61,672 bases of DNA from NCBI GenBank assembly GCA_023231475.1, contig JALJEE010000678.1, positions 1 through 61,672 on the forward strand, given 5' to 3'. A program made the translations under genes and the position numbers. Positions 36,108 through 46,815 of this stretch are shown here, piece by piece; the stretch's first letter is position 1; the number at the start of each line of letters is the position of its first letter. Source of the stretch: Seison nebaliae. Lineage: Eukaryota; Rotifera; Pararotatoria; Seisonacea; Seisonidae. The notes under the pieces were generated by a model. The model was not told the DNA's origin and ran no database searches. It was given only the letters and a program-made list of their open reading frames with translations.

Positions 36108-36578
36108 AATTTAAGATTGTAGGAAAATATCCCCGAGCGGAAAATATCCCCTAAAAATTTAGATAATGTTTTTTTTGAAAATTATAGCAAAAACCATGGG
36201 AAACCCCATATTTCAAATGCTAGTTTTTCGGGTACATATTGATGAATTTTGTTCGTTTTTTTTTTAAATATGTCTTTTCATCAATCTGAATCCAATAGTG
36301 TTAAAAAATATATGATTTTTGATGTATTATTGGAGCAAGAGCTGTGATTAAATTGAAAATAGAGAGAAAAAAAATTAATATTTTTAAGCCATATTTCCAT
36401 CAATTATTAACACTAATCTATATCTAATTTTATATGTTAACATATTTTCTGAAAGTTCAGAAAAAATGCTATCTAACTTTGTAAAAATTATCTTCCTACG
36501 TACTATATATCCATCTAATGAACGCAATTAAAAAATATTTCTAAATTTTTCGGAGATATTTTCCTACAATCAATTTAA
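36108..36578. mobile_element. MITE-like element with terminal inverted repeats and 7-bp target duplication
   Basis: The element spans 36115-36571 (457 bp). Its left end GATTGTAGGAAAATATCCCC is mirrored at the right end (20 of 21 positions, 36115-36135 against 36551-36571). An inner 11-bp block (AAAAATTTAGA) also pairs, after an 18-nt insertion on the left made by a local duplication of GGAAAATATCCCC (36122-36134 and 36139-36151). Both sides are flanked by AATTTAA (36108-36114 and 36572-36578), a 7-bp target duplication. The interior is noncoding, so it would be non-autonomous. The superfamily is unsure: a 7-8-bp duplication would suit hAT or P-like elements. Confidence 0.75.
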
Positions 36579-37230
36579 TACTTCATTTTATCAACAAATT
36601 CAACGTTTTGTTAAACAAATCTTTATTTAAAAGAATCGACATTAAAAACAAACTTGTCACGTGTTTTAATTTTTTTTTTAATAAAACGCGATGGAATTTG
36701 ATTTTATAACTAAAAGAAGAATAATTTTATCTCTTTCCATGTGAATTTTATCTATGAACAGACGACTTCTTTCGTACGTAAGATGAGATAATATTATTAA
36801 TTTAACATTATTATATGTATGTAGAAGAAATATGGAATAAATTATGACTTGGAAGAATATTGGAAGACAATTTGTATAACAGCTGCAGCCATGTTCGATG
36901 GAAGAGTTTTTGTTCTACTAAATTTTATTCTGCATGAACAACTAAACAAATGTAATTAGAGAAATGATGGAAGAAATGAAGTATGATAAATTCACATGAT
37001 AAAACGGAAGTGCATGTTGAATTAGTTTATGACATGGTCCAGATAATATTATCGGGTCTTATAAAAGTTAATCATATTAGGCTTACCTGAATATTCGATG
37101 TAATGTCACGTCATGACGGATAGAAAAATAGAGGAATTTGATTGAGAAGTGAGGCTTTATATGAATTATTTCCATTTGTCTTGAAAAAAAAAGAAGATCG
37201 GAAGATAATTGTAAAGATAAATAATTTCCC
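36579..37230. other. Intergenic upstream of Beclin-1
   Basis: AT-rich spacer with no coding candidate; the promoter and 5' UTR of the Beclin gene are expected here. Confidence 0.4.
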
Positions 37231-38493
37231 ATGTCCTCCAACGAATTCAAATGTGTCAATTGTCAATTGATATTGGCTGGAGAAAATAAGAATAAACAGA
37301 AAGAAAATTCTCATGAAGAGGATGAAGAAATGAAAGATGAGATTTTAGAGAAGCAGAAAAAAATGGAAGAACAACTCCACAACAAGACATTAGTCGACAA
37401 AATCGAGTGTATAGCCAACGAGATATTTTTCAATAAATTGTGTCTATCGGGCACAATGTGTCAATCGTGTGTAGATTGTGTAATTAAGCTATTGGGAGTG
37501 GAAATAATGAAGAATGAGAGGAATTTGTCAGAAAACGAAAAATTGTTGAATCAGCTCTCACTCACAAACCACGAACATAATCAAGAAGAAGAATTATCGA
37601 AATTATTATCGGAAGAGATCGATGATTATCAATATCAGATTCAAAATTTAGAGAATGATATTGATGACGCAACAGAGAAATTGAATCGATTAATTGAAGA
37701 GGAGAAATCATTAAAAGATGGAATCGAACAAGTACGTAAAGAGAATATGGAACGACGTCGGGAGATCATGGAAGGAAAATATGAATTGCAGAAAAATGAA
37801 GAGGAGAAATTGGTGTTGAGTAAACGAGAGAAATTATTAGAGAATGAATTGAGATTATTACAAAAGATGAATATGTTCAATTCTGTTTTTAATATCTGGT
37901 TCCATGGGGAGTTCGGTACAATCAATAATTATCGATTAGGTCGTTTACCGAACGAGAAAGTGGAATGGTCAGAAATTAGTGCAGCAATGGGAGAATGTGC
38001 ACTTCTCCTCCAATCATTAGCCAATCGACAAGAATTAGTTTTTGAAAGATATCAATTAATTCCGTTTGGTAATCGATCATATCTCATCAAATCAGATAAT
38101 GGAGAACAACTTCCTTTATATGTGTTTGGTGGTAGTCTCTATGTTTGGGATACGAAACTCTTCAATCAAGCCATGTGTGCTTTCCTGGATTGTTTGAAGC
38201 AATTGGAAGATAGTCTTCATTCCGAACGATATCATCACAATTATCGAATTAATGTTCAACAAGGTCAAATTGAAGAAACGTTTTCATTAAAATCATTCTC
38301 GGTGAAAATGTTAGTAAGTGAAGAGAAGTGGACGAAAGCGATGAAAATGCTTTTGACTAAATTGAAGTGGTGTATCTGTCTCATCGGTTCGGATGATACG
38401 TCGAAAGTTTTGATAAATCATATTTCTTCTAATGATAATTTATTAGGCAATCCTCATCAGTTGCATCTTACGAATCAATTGAATAAAAAATAA
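37231..38493 (+). CDS. BECN1: Beclin-1 (Atg6) autophagy protein
   Basis: 420 residues in one exon (vertebrate Beclin-1 has 450). The N terminus has the CxxC pair of the family (FKCVNCQ), then a second Cys cluster (MCQSCVDC, 77-83). A long acidic coiled coil follows (about 90-213). The evolutionarily conserved domain begins at FNIWFHGEFGTINNYRLGRLP and includes EISAAMGECALLL, YELIPFGNRS-like and YVFGG phrases, ending WTKAMKMLLTKLKWC. The protein is the scaffold of class III PI3K (VPS34) complexes that start autophagosomes and serve endosomal sorting. The BH3 segment known in vertebrates is not evident between the Cys motifs and the coiled coil. Start ATG 37231 places the CxxC at residue 8, as expected. 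Confidence 0.93.
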   Translation: MSSNEFKCVNCQLILAGENKNKQKENSHEEDEEMKDEILEKQKKMEEQLHNKTLVDKIECIANEIFFNKLCLSGTMCQSCVDCVIKLLGVEIMKNERNLSENEKLLNQLSLTNHEHNQEEELSKLLSEEIDDYQYQIQNLENDIDDATEKLNRLIEEEKSLKDGIEQVRKENMERRREIMEGKYELQKNEEEKLVLSKREKLLENELRLLQKMNMFNSVFNIWFHGEFGTINNYRLGRLPNEKVEWSEISAAMGECALLLQSLANRQELVFERYQLIPFGNRSYLIKSDNGEQLPLYVFGGSLYVWDTKLFNQAMCAFLDCLKQLEDSLHSERYHHNYRINVQQGQIEETFSLKSFSVKMLVSEEKWTKAMKMLLTKLKWCICLIGSDDTSKVLINHISSNDNLLGNPHQLHLTNQLNKK

Positions 38494-38709
38494 AATTTAT
38501 CTTTTATCATTCCTCTTATGAGTTAGACAGTCATAAATATCTCCCTTCAATTATCATATGTTGTTTAAGAAAAAAGAAAACTTTATTTTTTCTTCTTTCT
38601 CATTCTCCAGATGTTATAGTGAAAAGTCAAATTTTTCCTTCTTATTCTCATTTAGGGAAATAATATCTTCCAAATAAAAGTTCGAAGTAGAAGAAGAAAA
38701 ATTGTAAAA

Positions 38710-39910
38710 ATGCATCAACATTTAAAAATGATCGAGAAGAATTTGACGATAGTGTTCGTCATATATTCGCTCTTCTCCTTCCTATTCTATGAGTTTCAAT
38801 TGAATAGTGTACCAATGGAATCATTAAAATTAATTCTTTCTCACAATCCACCGATAGGAAATAACACTAAATGGTGTAATCATTTTCCGTCAGGTTTCCT
38901 TTTCTTTCAATTTCCGTTTTTATCAGTTCTCCTTATCAGAGAAAATTATAGATGTTAATAATCAACAGAAAACTATCAAGAAACAGTTGATGGTTAATTG
39001 TGAACCGAAACAAAGAACCATCGTCGTAATTCCATATCGAGATCGAAAAGATCAACTTGATAGACTTGTGCCACATTTAATTAATTTGTTCGATCGACAA
39101 AAATTGTCTGATTTTCGATTTATCATCAGCGAACAAATCGATAGGAATCCGTTCAATAAAGGTGTTGTGATGAATGTGGGAGGAATTGAAGGACTAAAAT
39201 TCTGTTTGAATATTTCTCAAATAAATTTCGAAAATATTCCATCGTTCTTAGCGAAATATCATGAACAACTAACCAAATGTTGTTTCATTTTTCATGATGT
39301 CGATATGTTAGCTGAGAATGAAGCTAACTCTTATGTCTGCGATTATTATCATCCTCGTCATCTATCTCCGAGTGTGAATGAATTGCGATATCATTTAATG
39401 TATCCAGATTTGGTGGGAGGAGTTCTCGCATTGAATGGTCTTCAACTCTTCTTCACCAACGGTTATTCCAACTATTATTGGGGTTGGGGAGCGGAAGATG
39501 ATGATATGGCTCATCGAATTCATGCATTTAATGCCGTTCCTCAACTAAATGAAACTCATCCATTATATATATATCAGGAAATACTTTCAAATGCCAATTA
39601 TCCAATTCGACCACGAAATTACATAGGAAGATATTTCATGATGAAACATAAACGACGTGAACATTCTGATGTGCGGTTAGTACTTTAATAAAACTGAAAA
39701 AAAGAAAGTGGAAATAATTCTCCTTTCAGTTATCGACTAGTCAACAATTGGAGAAGATACAAGAATGATGGAATAAGTTCTATACAAAAATTATTTTTGC
39801 AATCCAAATTTTTTACAAAAAAAAATAGAGAATTTATTTATGTTCAATCGGTGAGACATGAGTCTATTTATACCAACATCTCCCTCAACATCTTCTGTCC
39901 TTACTACTGA
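38710..39910 (+). CDS. Beta-1,4-galactosyltransferase / N-acetylgalactosaminyltransferase family
   Basis: Three exons, 38710-38893, 38940-39675 and 39730-39910, join in phase and give 366 residues. Topology is type II: a short basic tail, then one membrane anchor (about 12-28). The GT7 domain carries the TIVVIPYRDR motif, FNKGVVMNVG, the metal-binding DVD of FHDVDM (181-183) and WGWGAEDDD (242-250). The last exon ends with the family's closing phrase pattern (DGISSIQK ... IYTNISLNI). The enzyme adds Gal (or GalNAc in many invertebrates) to terminal GlcNAc in the Golgi, using UDP-sugar and Mn2+. Sequence between the WGWG motif and the C terminus resembles the B4GalT1-6 group more than xylosyl-type B4GalT7. 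Poly(A) signal AATAAA at 39981-39986. Confidence 0.88.
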
Positions 39911-40242
39911 TTGACTTTTTAAATGACAATGAACTTCTTGTAAATACTTCTTTTATTTATTCTTTGTTTTATTTTTGATAAATAAATCCATTTACTCTAC
40001 TTTATATCATATTACATTATCTGTATATCATCGAAATTATCTCATATAATAAAATGAAATATCATTCGAAATGGTCGGCCATGATAAATGCAATAAAAAA
40101 TGAATTACAGTTTTTAAAAGATAAAAAAGGAAAATTCAAAATATGAAGCTTCTCAACTCGTCGTTGTCATAGTAACCAAATATTTTAAATAATTTTACTA
40201 ATCACCTATTTGTAGCAGTCAATAAAATAGGTTTTCAATAAA
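39911..40242. other. Intergenic with 3' processing signal
   Basis: It contains AATAAA at 39981-39986, about 70 nt after the galactosyltransferase stop. Nothing else seen. Confidence 0.5.
39981..39986 (+). terminator. Poly(A) signal AATAAA after galactosyltransferase
   Basis: A canonical hexamer about 70 nt past the stop codon, followed by T-rich sequence. Confidence 0.5.
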
Positions 40243-42734
40243 ATGACGAACACGAGTGATAATGTCGATATCGATATTATCAAAAAAACGCAAGCCATGT
40301 TAAGTAAAATTATATCCGCTCCAGCATTGACTGAGAAGTTATTGAGTAAACCACCAGTCAAATATATACAAGACATAGTTCTCTCAATTAATCGAAGTGC
40401 TAATTACATGAATGACTTATATTCGACCGAAGAACTTGATACGAAATATTTGAAAGTTCTTCATTTTCACTAATCGCATTTGAGTTCACGTTTTTCATAA
40501 TTTATAATTTTTAAGATATCGGTCGAAAATCGGACTTCGTTTCTTGACAAATTAATTTATTATGTAGGTTCATTTTCTATCTTCTATTAATGGAAATCAT
40601 TTCATTCTCAGCATATGCGAATGGTGAAAAACTTGGAGTTAAATCTACTCATATTATTGCTGGAACGAATGCAGATAAAACTAACGAACTTCTACAAGGA
40701 TTGGCACGAGCTGTAATCGAAAAAGTTTCAAATTCCATTCACAATTTTATGGCATATTTTCATAAAATTAGGTTGATGACAAGAAAGCTGTGAGGAAGAC
40801 GTTAAGTAAAATGGAAAAGAAGAAATTGGGTACAGGAGATGCAACGACACATCCTCCCAAAGCACCAACAGGAACTACTACGATGACAATGAATGAGAAT
40901 GAAGGTAAAGAAGAGAAAAAGAAAAAAAAGAAGAAAGTGGTCGATGAATCGCATGAGAAAGACGAGGAGAAAGAAGAACGTCCTAAAAAGAAGAAAGATC
41001 GTCATCATCATAACGAGAATGGAGAGGAGAGTGAAAAACATAAGAAGAAGAAACATCGAAGAAAAGACAATTCGAAACCGGATGATGATGAAGAACAAAC
41101 CGGATCTCGAACACATTCCAACACGAACAAGAAAAAGAAGTTTCTGATTAATTTAAACATAATAGGAAATATAATTTTATGTGTTTTAGGAAGAAGAGAA
41201 CTGATAATTCGGATGATGAAAAAGAAGTTAGAACAAAATATTTCTTTTTCCATATTAAAATGTTTTGATATGATTCCATTAAAACATTAAAAGGATCTCA
41301 GTGTGATGAGTGAGAGTCGTCATTCGAATAAGCATAAGAGAAAAAGACATCATAGGAAATCGATTGAAGAGAGAGTTTATAGGAACATAAGATCTGCTGG
41401 TACTGCACCATCATCAGCATCGAAAAAACTATTAGGTAAGTTTGTGTAATTCAAAAAAGTGGAATATAAAAATTTTGAGTCTTGAAATATTATTTGCTTT
41501 TAATTCTTATGATTTTATTCTGCTTTTTCCGCACTGTTAGAATAATCGATCATCTCGACCGTTATCAGCCAAATCGAAAAACCGAACGGTACATCGCCAA
41601 GGTATTTCTTGCTTTTTCCGCCTATTTTATTCTTACATTTTATCATTGATATTCATTAAACTTTCACAGATTCAATTGATGAGTTAAAATTTTTTTTTGA
41701 AAATTTAAAATTTTTATTTATTTTAATTATTTAATTTAGAACTGGAACTACAACAACTTCCGCCACTAGACATGGAAGGAAATCATCTGCAGTTCAAGAA
41801 GAAACTGAAATGATGAAAGGGGAAGAAGAAGAAGAGAAAGAGAATGAATTCGATCAACATCTCACAAGATCGTCAAGACCGAAAACGGCTCGACCACCTC
41901 CGCCCAAATCAACAAAAACAAAAATCGAACATGAAGAACCTGCAGTCAGTCAACCAACCGGACCATATGTGACAACTTTAAGTTATTATTTTACAAAATA
42001 GATCATATTAATTCTTTTCAGATAATACAACGGAAGGAATACCGAATAATAATGAACATGTCAAATTAGATGATGACGATGATGATGATGATGATGATAA
42101 GGACTTTATTGTACAAGAAGAGATCGAAGATGAGAAGGATATGTTCGACAATTTAGAAGAGGAAATTCAAGACGACGGATTGGAGGATGGTGGTCTTGTA
42201 AAAAAGATGAAACAGAATGCCCAAAATTATCAAGCTATGACAGAAGACGATGAATTTGTTTCTCAATTATTTTTTAAATTTTTTTCAAAATTTTTCTTTT
42301 TTCAGAACAATAAATTTGATTCAACTCAAATGAAAGAACGTGAAGCAATTGGATTGAAGGTGAAAGAAATGCAGAATAGTATTCAAAATTTAAGTAAAAG
42401 GTAAATTAAATTTAAATTTTTTCAATTCTATAAATTCTCTTCCATAATCTCCAGTACTCAACCATTGGCACGTATTTTGGATTTCCTTCAAGAGGATTTA
42501 GATACGATGCAACAAGAAAAGACACGATGGTCTGCAGAAGCCAAAAGGAATTTGGAAGAGATTAAAGCGAAGGAATATGAAAATGAAACGAAACTTTTAC
42601 CATTAAAGAGTGACCTCTTGAAAATGGAGGCAGATGTGGGAAATATGAATCAGAAGATCGCCATCCTAAAGAGGAAGGTGATGAATAATGATGTACGATG
42701 TGGTAAGATAATAATGTCGATTTTTGAAAAATGA
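40243..42734 (+). CDS. TRAF3IP1: Intraflagellar transport protein 54 (TRAF3IP1/MIP-T3)
   Basis: Eleven exons join in phase: 40243-40455, 40516-40567, 40612-40724, 40772-41139, 41190-41226, 41294-41439, 41569-41601, 41740-41981, 42022-42257, 42306-42400 and 42455-42734. They give 604 residues. The N-terminal calponin-homology-like domain ends with HIIAGTNADKTNELLQ, diagnostic of the family. A Lys/Glu/Asp-rich linker follows, then a Pro-rich basic part (RPKTARPPPPKS). The C-terminal coiled coil (QPLARILDFLQEDLDTMQQE) is the IFT20/IFT-B binding region. IFT54 works in IFT-B trains that build cilia. The gene therefore implies ciliated (sensory or sperm) cells. The 41439 border uses a GTTTGT donor four bases after a better-looking GTAAGT, which would cause an early stop. 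Confidence 0.85.
42068..42098 (+). repeat. GAT repeat encoding Asp tract in IFT54
   Basis: About ten GAT/GAC codons in a row inside the ninth exon; a likely polymorphic acidic tract. Confidence 0.75.
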
Positions 42735-42957
42735 TGAAGATGTATGAAAAAGAATGAAATTTTATTATCAATTGAAAATTTTTGTTAAAAATTGAAATAT
42801 TGAAAAATATGGGAATATTATGAAAAAAAAATTGAAATATTTTTTCATTATTTTTTTTTTAAAGAAATTCTTTTTCTAATAAAAAATTAAGAAGAATTAC
42901 GATGATGATGATTCTCATAAAAACTTTTAAATTTCTTTCACAAAACTATCCAAATAT

Positions 42958-44775
42958 TCATTGTTGGAGATGATGTTGATTGTCGTTCTCTGTCATGTAC
43001 ATTTGAGCGGAAGGAAGAATGTGGGCAGAATGAATTGGATGTGGATTGACAACTGCCGTTGGAATGTTTGTCCTTAACGAATCAGTATTTGTCATCATTC
43101 CCATATTGTTGGAAGTTGGTGGAATTTGTGTTAATATTTTCGTCGTTTGAGGCATAGGAGTAAGTGGAGTTTTAATTTGAACTTCATTTTGAACATGATC
43201 ATCTCCTGAACTACAAATAATTCTTTGCCAATCATTCACCGTTTTTCGACTGATAAGAATATAAGAGGCCGATAATATTCCTGGTGCGAGAATGGAAAAA
43301 TATTTTAATAAAAATAATTTTATAGAAATTTTACAATTATTCTTCTCGAGACAAATTGGTGATTCATTCCCGATATTCGTATGATGAGTAATGAGCCAAT
43401 GATCTCTCTCCGTCACTTCCGTACTCAAACAAATGAGTAAAATAATTTTTAGAATAACGAACGTTCCACAAAATAAAAATATTCGTCTCAATAATTTGTC
43501 GAATCGAACTAGAGATTTCGTTGAATTTTCATTATAATCTCGTTTAACATTTCTTCTCACTCTTGCCATTGCTGCTAAACCGGCTGATATGAATGCCAAT
43601 CCGATTGATAATAACGTAGCTTCAGGTGCAAGTGAATATAATTTGATTGCGAATATGTCCCCACCAAATGCACCAGATCCACCTGGAAAACACATTTGAG
43701 CTAACGGATCTCCACCAATATCATTTCTGACGATAGCGATCAATGTGAAAATTCCTGGAATGATCCAACTGAATAAATGATATCGTCGATTCCATGCGGA
43801 AACTGCTTCTTCACTCCATTTCAAAACAGCCGATAATAACCAAGAATATGTGAGTACCAACCACCATAATGTGGCGGCGAAAGAGAAATAATAATTTAAA
43901 ATAAAAATTATTGTACATTTGTTATTTGAATATGATCCTTGAACGACCACACTCTCCAAATTTTTTAAAAAATCACTTTCACTTCGATGACTATGTTCCT
44001 TACTCAACAATTTAGCACGTTCTCCCACTTCAAATAAACATGCGGAATTCGATGTTTGTTGTTGATGATGATTCGATGAAATATTTACACGACTAATTAT
44101 CCAAGTGATGGCTAAACATAAATAACATACCGTCATAAAAACGATTGGTTGTTGAGGATATGTAAATCGTTGTCGATTCAATAAAACGGTAGCTAAAGCG
44201 ACGACAGATGAAAGAATGATGAGAATACAATTCCAAAAGATGGTAATTGATATCAATTGACTATCTGATGAATCAGCTCCGATTATTTCAATATTACAAC
44301 TGATACCACAATTATTCAATTTCAACGATTTCTTTTCACATTCTATTGAATAATCATATGATGATGGTAATAGCAATTTCGTGTCACATACACTAGTTGA
44401 GAGTGGCAGTCCAATTCGTCGCGAATTACTCAATTGATTGGTACAGTTCAATGTTGGGTCACAATCTTTCCTTAATTTCTCACATTCTTTCCTTTGGAGG
44501 AAAACCGTTTTACTAAAATTCCCTCCCATACATGGAATCACATATATTCGACAGAGACTCTCCACATCCTCACAATTTCTTGACTTGATATAATTGTAGA
44601 GATTATGTGAATATACTTCAAGATCCGTATTTTTTGGAGCGTAGAATTCCGTTAAATTCTTACTACATAAATCTTTCAAGATTTCTGGTGTTCTCCAACA
44701 TTTCCTCTCTTTAGATTGGAGCGGATACACTAATAATATGACGACGAAGAAGTTGAATGTACCACAGATGTTCAT
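42958..44775 (-). CDS. fz: Frizzled-family receptor
   Basis: 605 residues in one exon from the ATG at 44775; an in-frame TTG upstream was rejected because the signal peptide begins at this Met. The extracellular part resembles a Frizzled cysteine-rich domain (C-W-R-T start, DLC, NCEDVESLCRIYVIPC, then KECEKLRKDC) but one of the ten usual cysteines appears replaced (the PPCR position) and the YNxT motif is weak. The seven-pass core is clearly Frizzled-like: RFTYPQQPIVF at TM2, LWWLVLTYSWLLSAVLKWSEEAV at TM3, HLFSWIIP at TM4. After TM7 the KTxxxW Dishevelled-binding motif is intact (KTVNDW). This separates it from Smoothened. The Pro/Thr/His-rich tail has no PDZ-binding end. The protein receives Wnt signals at the plasma membrane. 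The paralogue cannot be fixed. Confidence 0.82.
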   Translation of the reverse strand: MNICGTFNFFVVILLVYPLQSKERKCWRTPEILKDLCSKNLTEFYAPKNTDLEVYSHNLYNYIKSRNCEDVESLCRIYVIPCMGGNFSKTVFLQRKECEKLRKDCDPTLNCTNQLSNSRRIGLPLSTSVCDTKLLLPSSYDYSIECEKKSLKLNNCGISCNIEIIGADSSDSQLISITIFWNCILIILSSVVALATVLLNRQRFTYPQQPIVFMTVCYLCLAITWIISRVNISSNHHQQQTSNSACLFEVGERAKLLSKEHSHRSESDFLKNLESVVVQGSYSNNKCTIIFILNYYFSFAATLWWLVLTYSWLLSAVLKWSEEAVSAWNRRYHLFSWIIPGIFTLIAIVRNDIGGDPLAQMCFPGGSGAFGGDIFAIKLYSLAPEATLLSIGLAFISAGLAAMARVRRNVKRDYNENSTKSLVRFDKLLRRIFLFCGTFVILKIILLICLSTEVTERDHWLITHHTNIGNESPICLEKNNCKISIKLFLLKYFSILAPGILSASYILISRKTVNDWQRIICSSGDDHVQNEVQIKTPLTPMPQTTKILTQIPPTSNNMGMMTNTDSLRTNIPTAVVNPHPIHSAHILPSAQMYMTENDNQHHLQQ

Positions 44776-45111
44776 TTCAGTTGATGAGATCAAATTAACC
44801 GAATCAAGATCAGTCACTCCCAAGCCAAACTTTTTAAATTAGTGCGAAATTTTTTCAAATTATTTTTCTTTATTTTTCTTTATTTTTCAATTTATTTTCC
44901 CCCGAATACTGTTATACTGCAAACACGAATTCTTTCAATATTTCTAATTGTCATATAAATTTTATTTCACATTTTTTAATTTTTCACCTTTTTTTATGTG
45001 TTGATAAAAGAATAAGAAAAAATTTGATAAAATTTGTAAATTCGATTTTTTTTACATAATTCCCATTTGAAAACAAAGACAATAACGAAATAAAAATTGA
45101 TAATTACATTT

Positions 45112-46815
45112 TTACCGTTCATCTGAATGTTTCCTTTTCGAACGATTTCGATATTCTCTCCGATGTGATTTATGATGAGAAGATTTATGACGTCTCTCAC
45201 GACGATCATCATCATTCCTAGAAGATGAACGTCGTCTACGACTCTTCTTATTTGCATGGTCACTCCTCTCATAAGAATCAGGAGATGTATGTCGTTTCCG
45301 TAATGTTTTATTCTCCGAATGATCTACATATTAAAATTTAACAAAAAATTTAAATAAGATTATAAGAAAATTCTAACCACGATGTCTTGACGATTTATTT
45401 CCTTTCAAGAGAGCGATAACGTCATTCCTTTAATAAAATTTAATTGATAAGAAGAGGAAAATTTGAAAATGAACTCTTTAGCATTATTACGAGAATGATC
45501 GGGATTGTCATTCCAATGTCGAGGATGGAATGAAGAGGAATGATCATTTCTATTTTGATGATTTTCATTATAATGAGAATGACGATGATTATTCCGATTA
45601 TCGTCCATCGAATTATTGATTGGATGAAATTGGGATTCGGGTTGATTGGGTTGATGAGACGGTATTATTCTATTGAAAAATTAATTTTAATAATAAATTT
45701 TTTTAAAATAAATGAAGAAAACTAACGAATTTATCGGCATGAATGGTTGTTGAGTGAGTAATGGAACATTTCCTGGTGGTGGACCAAACCATGGAATCAT
45801 CGAAGGATTATCACCCAATTGACCCATCAAACCCGCGTTATGTGGATGATGATGATGATGATCATTATTTTGATGATGATCTTCCTCCATTCCAGGTGGA
45901 CGTGTCAAATCATAGACAGTTGTTTCCGAGTCATTATTTGACTGATTCATCGTATTCATTAAAGTATTCAATTGTGATTGATTATTCAATCCAGTAATTG
46001 GAGTCGATATCGAGTTATCGGGTGGTAATGTCGTTCCCATTTTGAAGAGTCGTTGAAATTGTGATTGAGGAATATCATTCTTTTTCGCTTGTTCACTTAA
46101 ATAAGAAAAATTAATAAAAAGGATAAATAAAAAAAATGATAAACTTATATCGATTATAAATGAAATGAATTAATGGATCATTTGAAACGATTGTATCTTT
46201 ATTTCCATTTACATCTTCTTCAGCGTCTAAGAATTTTGTCGCCTAAATATTATTAATTAAAATTAATTTTAAAAAAGAAAAAAGAGAAAAAACATTTTTA
46301 TTAATATGATATCCATTTAGGATTCTCAATGCACGTTGTCGTCGACAATATTGTGACCAGGATTCTTCATTAAAACCATAATTGAAATAATCAGTCAAAT
46401 CAGCATCTGGTGTCTTCCACGGTTTCTCTTTCTCCGGTAATTTATACAAATCATAATCATAAATTATTGTCGTTCCCAACGTTCCCAATTGATTGATATC
46501 AACTCCCGTTTTTGTTCTCTTATTTCCCACTCCGAGAGCTGGAGCAGATATCGAATTCGAATTAACATTCCCTTCCTCTTTCTTCTTATTTTCCGTACTA
46601 CCACTCAAATAGAAAACGACACAATCATCTTCCTCTTCTTCATCATCGTCATAATCATAATCGGAATCATCATCTTCGTCATCATCTTCATCATCGTTCG
46701 TTAATTTCGTAACTAAATCTTCCGACGTCGAAAAGTTTTCCGTATTTATTTCCGACGGAATTGACAATGGTAGATCGTGACTGATGATAACTTCATCCAA
46801 TTCTGGATTTACCAT
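45112..46815 (-). CDS. FIP1L1: FIP1, pre-mRNA 3'-end processing factor
   Basis: Six minus-strand exons join in phase: 46815-46294, 46242-46145, 46095-45727, 45669-45475, 45427-45378 and 45323-45112. They give 481 residues. An acidic N-terminal region with an Asp/Glu tract precedes the Fip1 motif (KPWKTPDADLTDYFNYGFNE, 131-150, then ESWSQYCRRQRALR), which is diagnostic. A Pro/Gly/Asn-rich middle follows (GPPPGNVPL), then a His/Asn/Arg-rich segment and an Arg/Ser-rich basic tail, as in the long animal FIP1L1. FIP1 is a CPSF subunit that binds U-rich RNA through the basic tail and tethers poly(A) polymerase. Introns are 51-96 bp. The gene is tail-to-tail with no neighbour overlap; Frizzled lies downstream on the same strand. 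Confidence 0.87.

Noticed and set aside
40802..41253. Minus-strand Phe/Leu-rich frames opposite IFT54
   Set aside because: They are the complement of the Lys/Glu-rich linker of IFT54.
42958..44775. Smoothened as the identity of the class F receptor
   Set aside because: The TM3 KWSEEA phrase, RFxYPxxPI at TM2 and the KTVNDW motif after TM7 fit Frizzled; Smoothened-specific phrases are absent.
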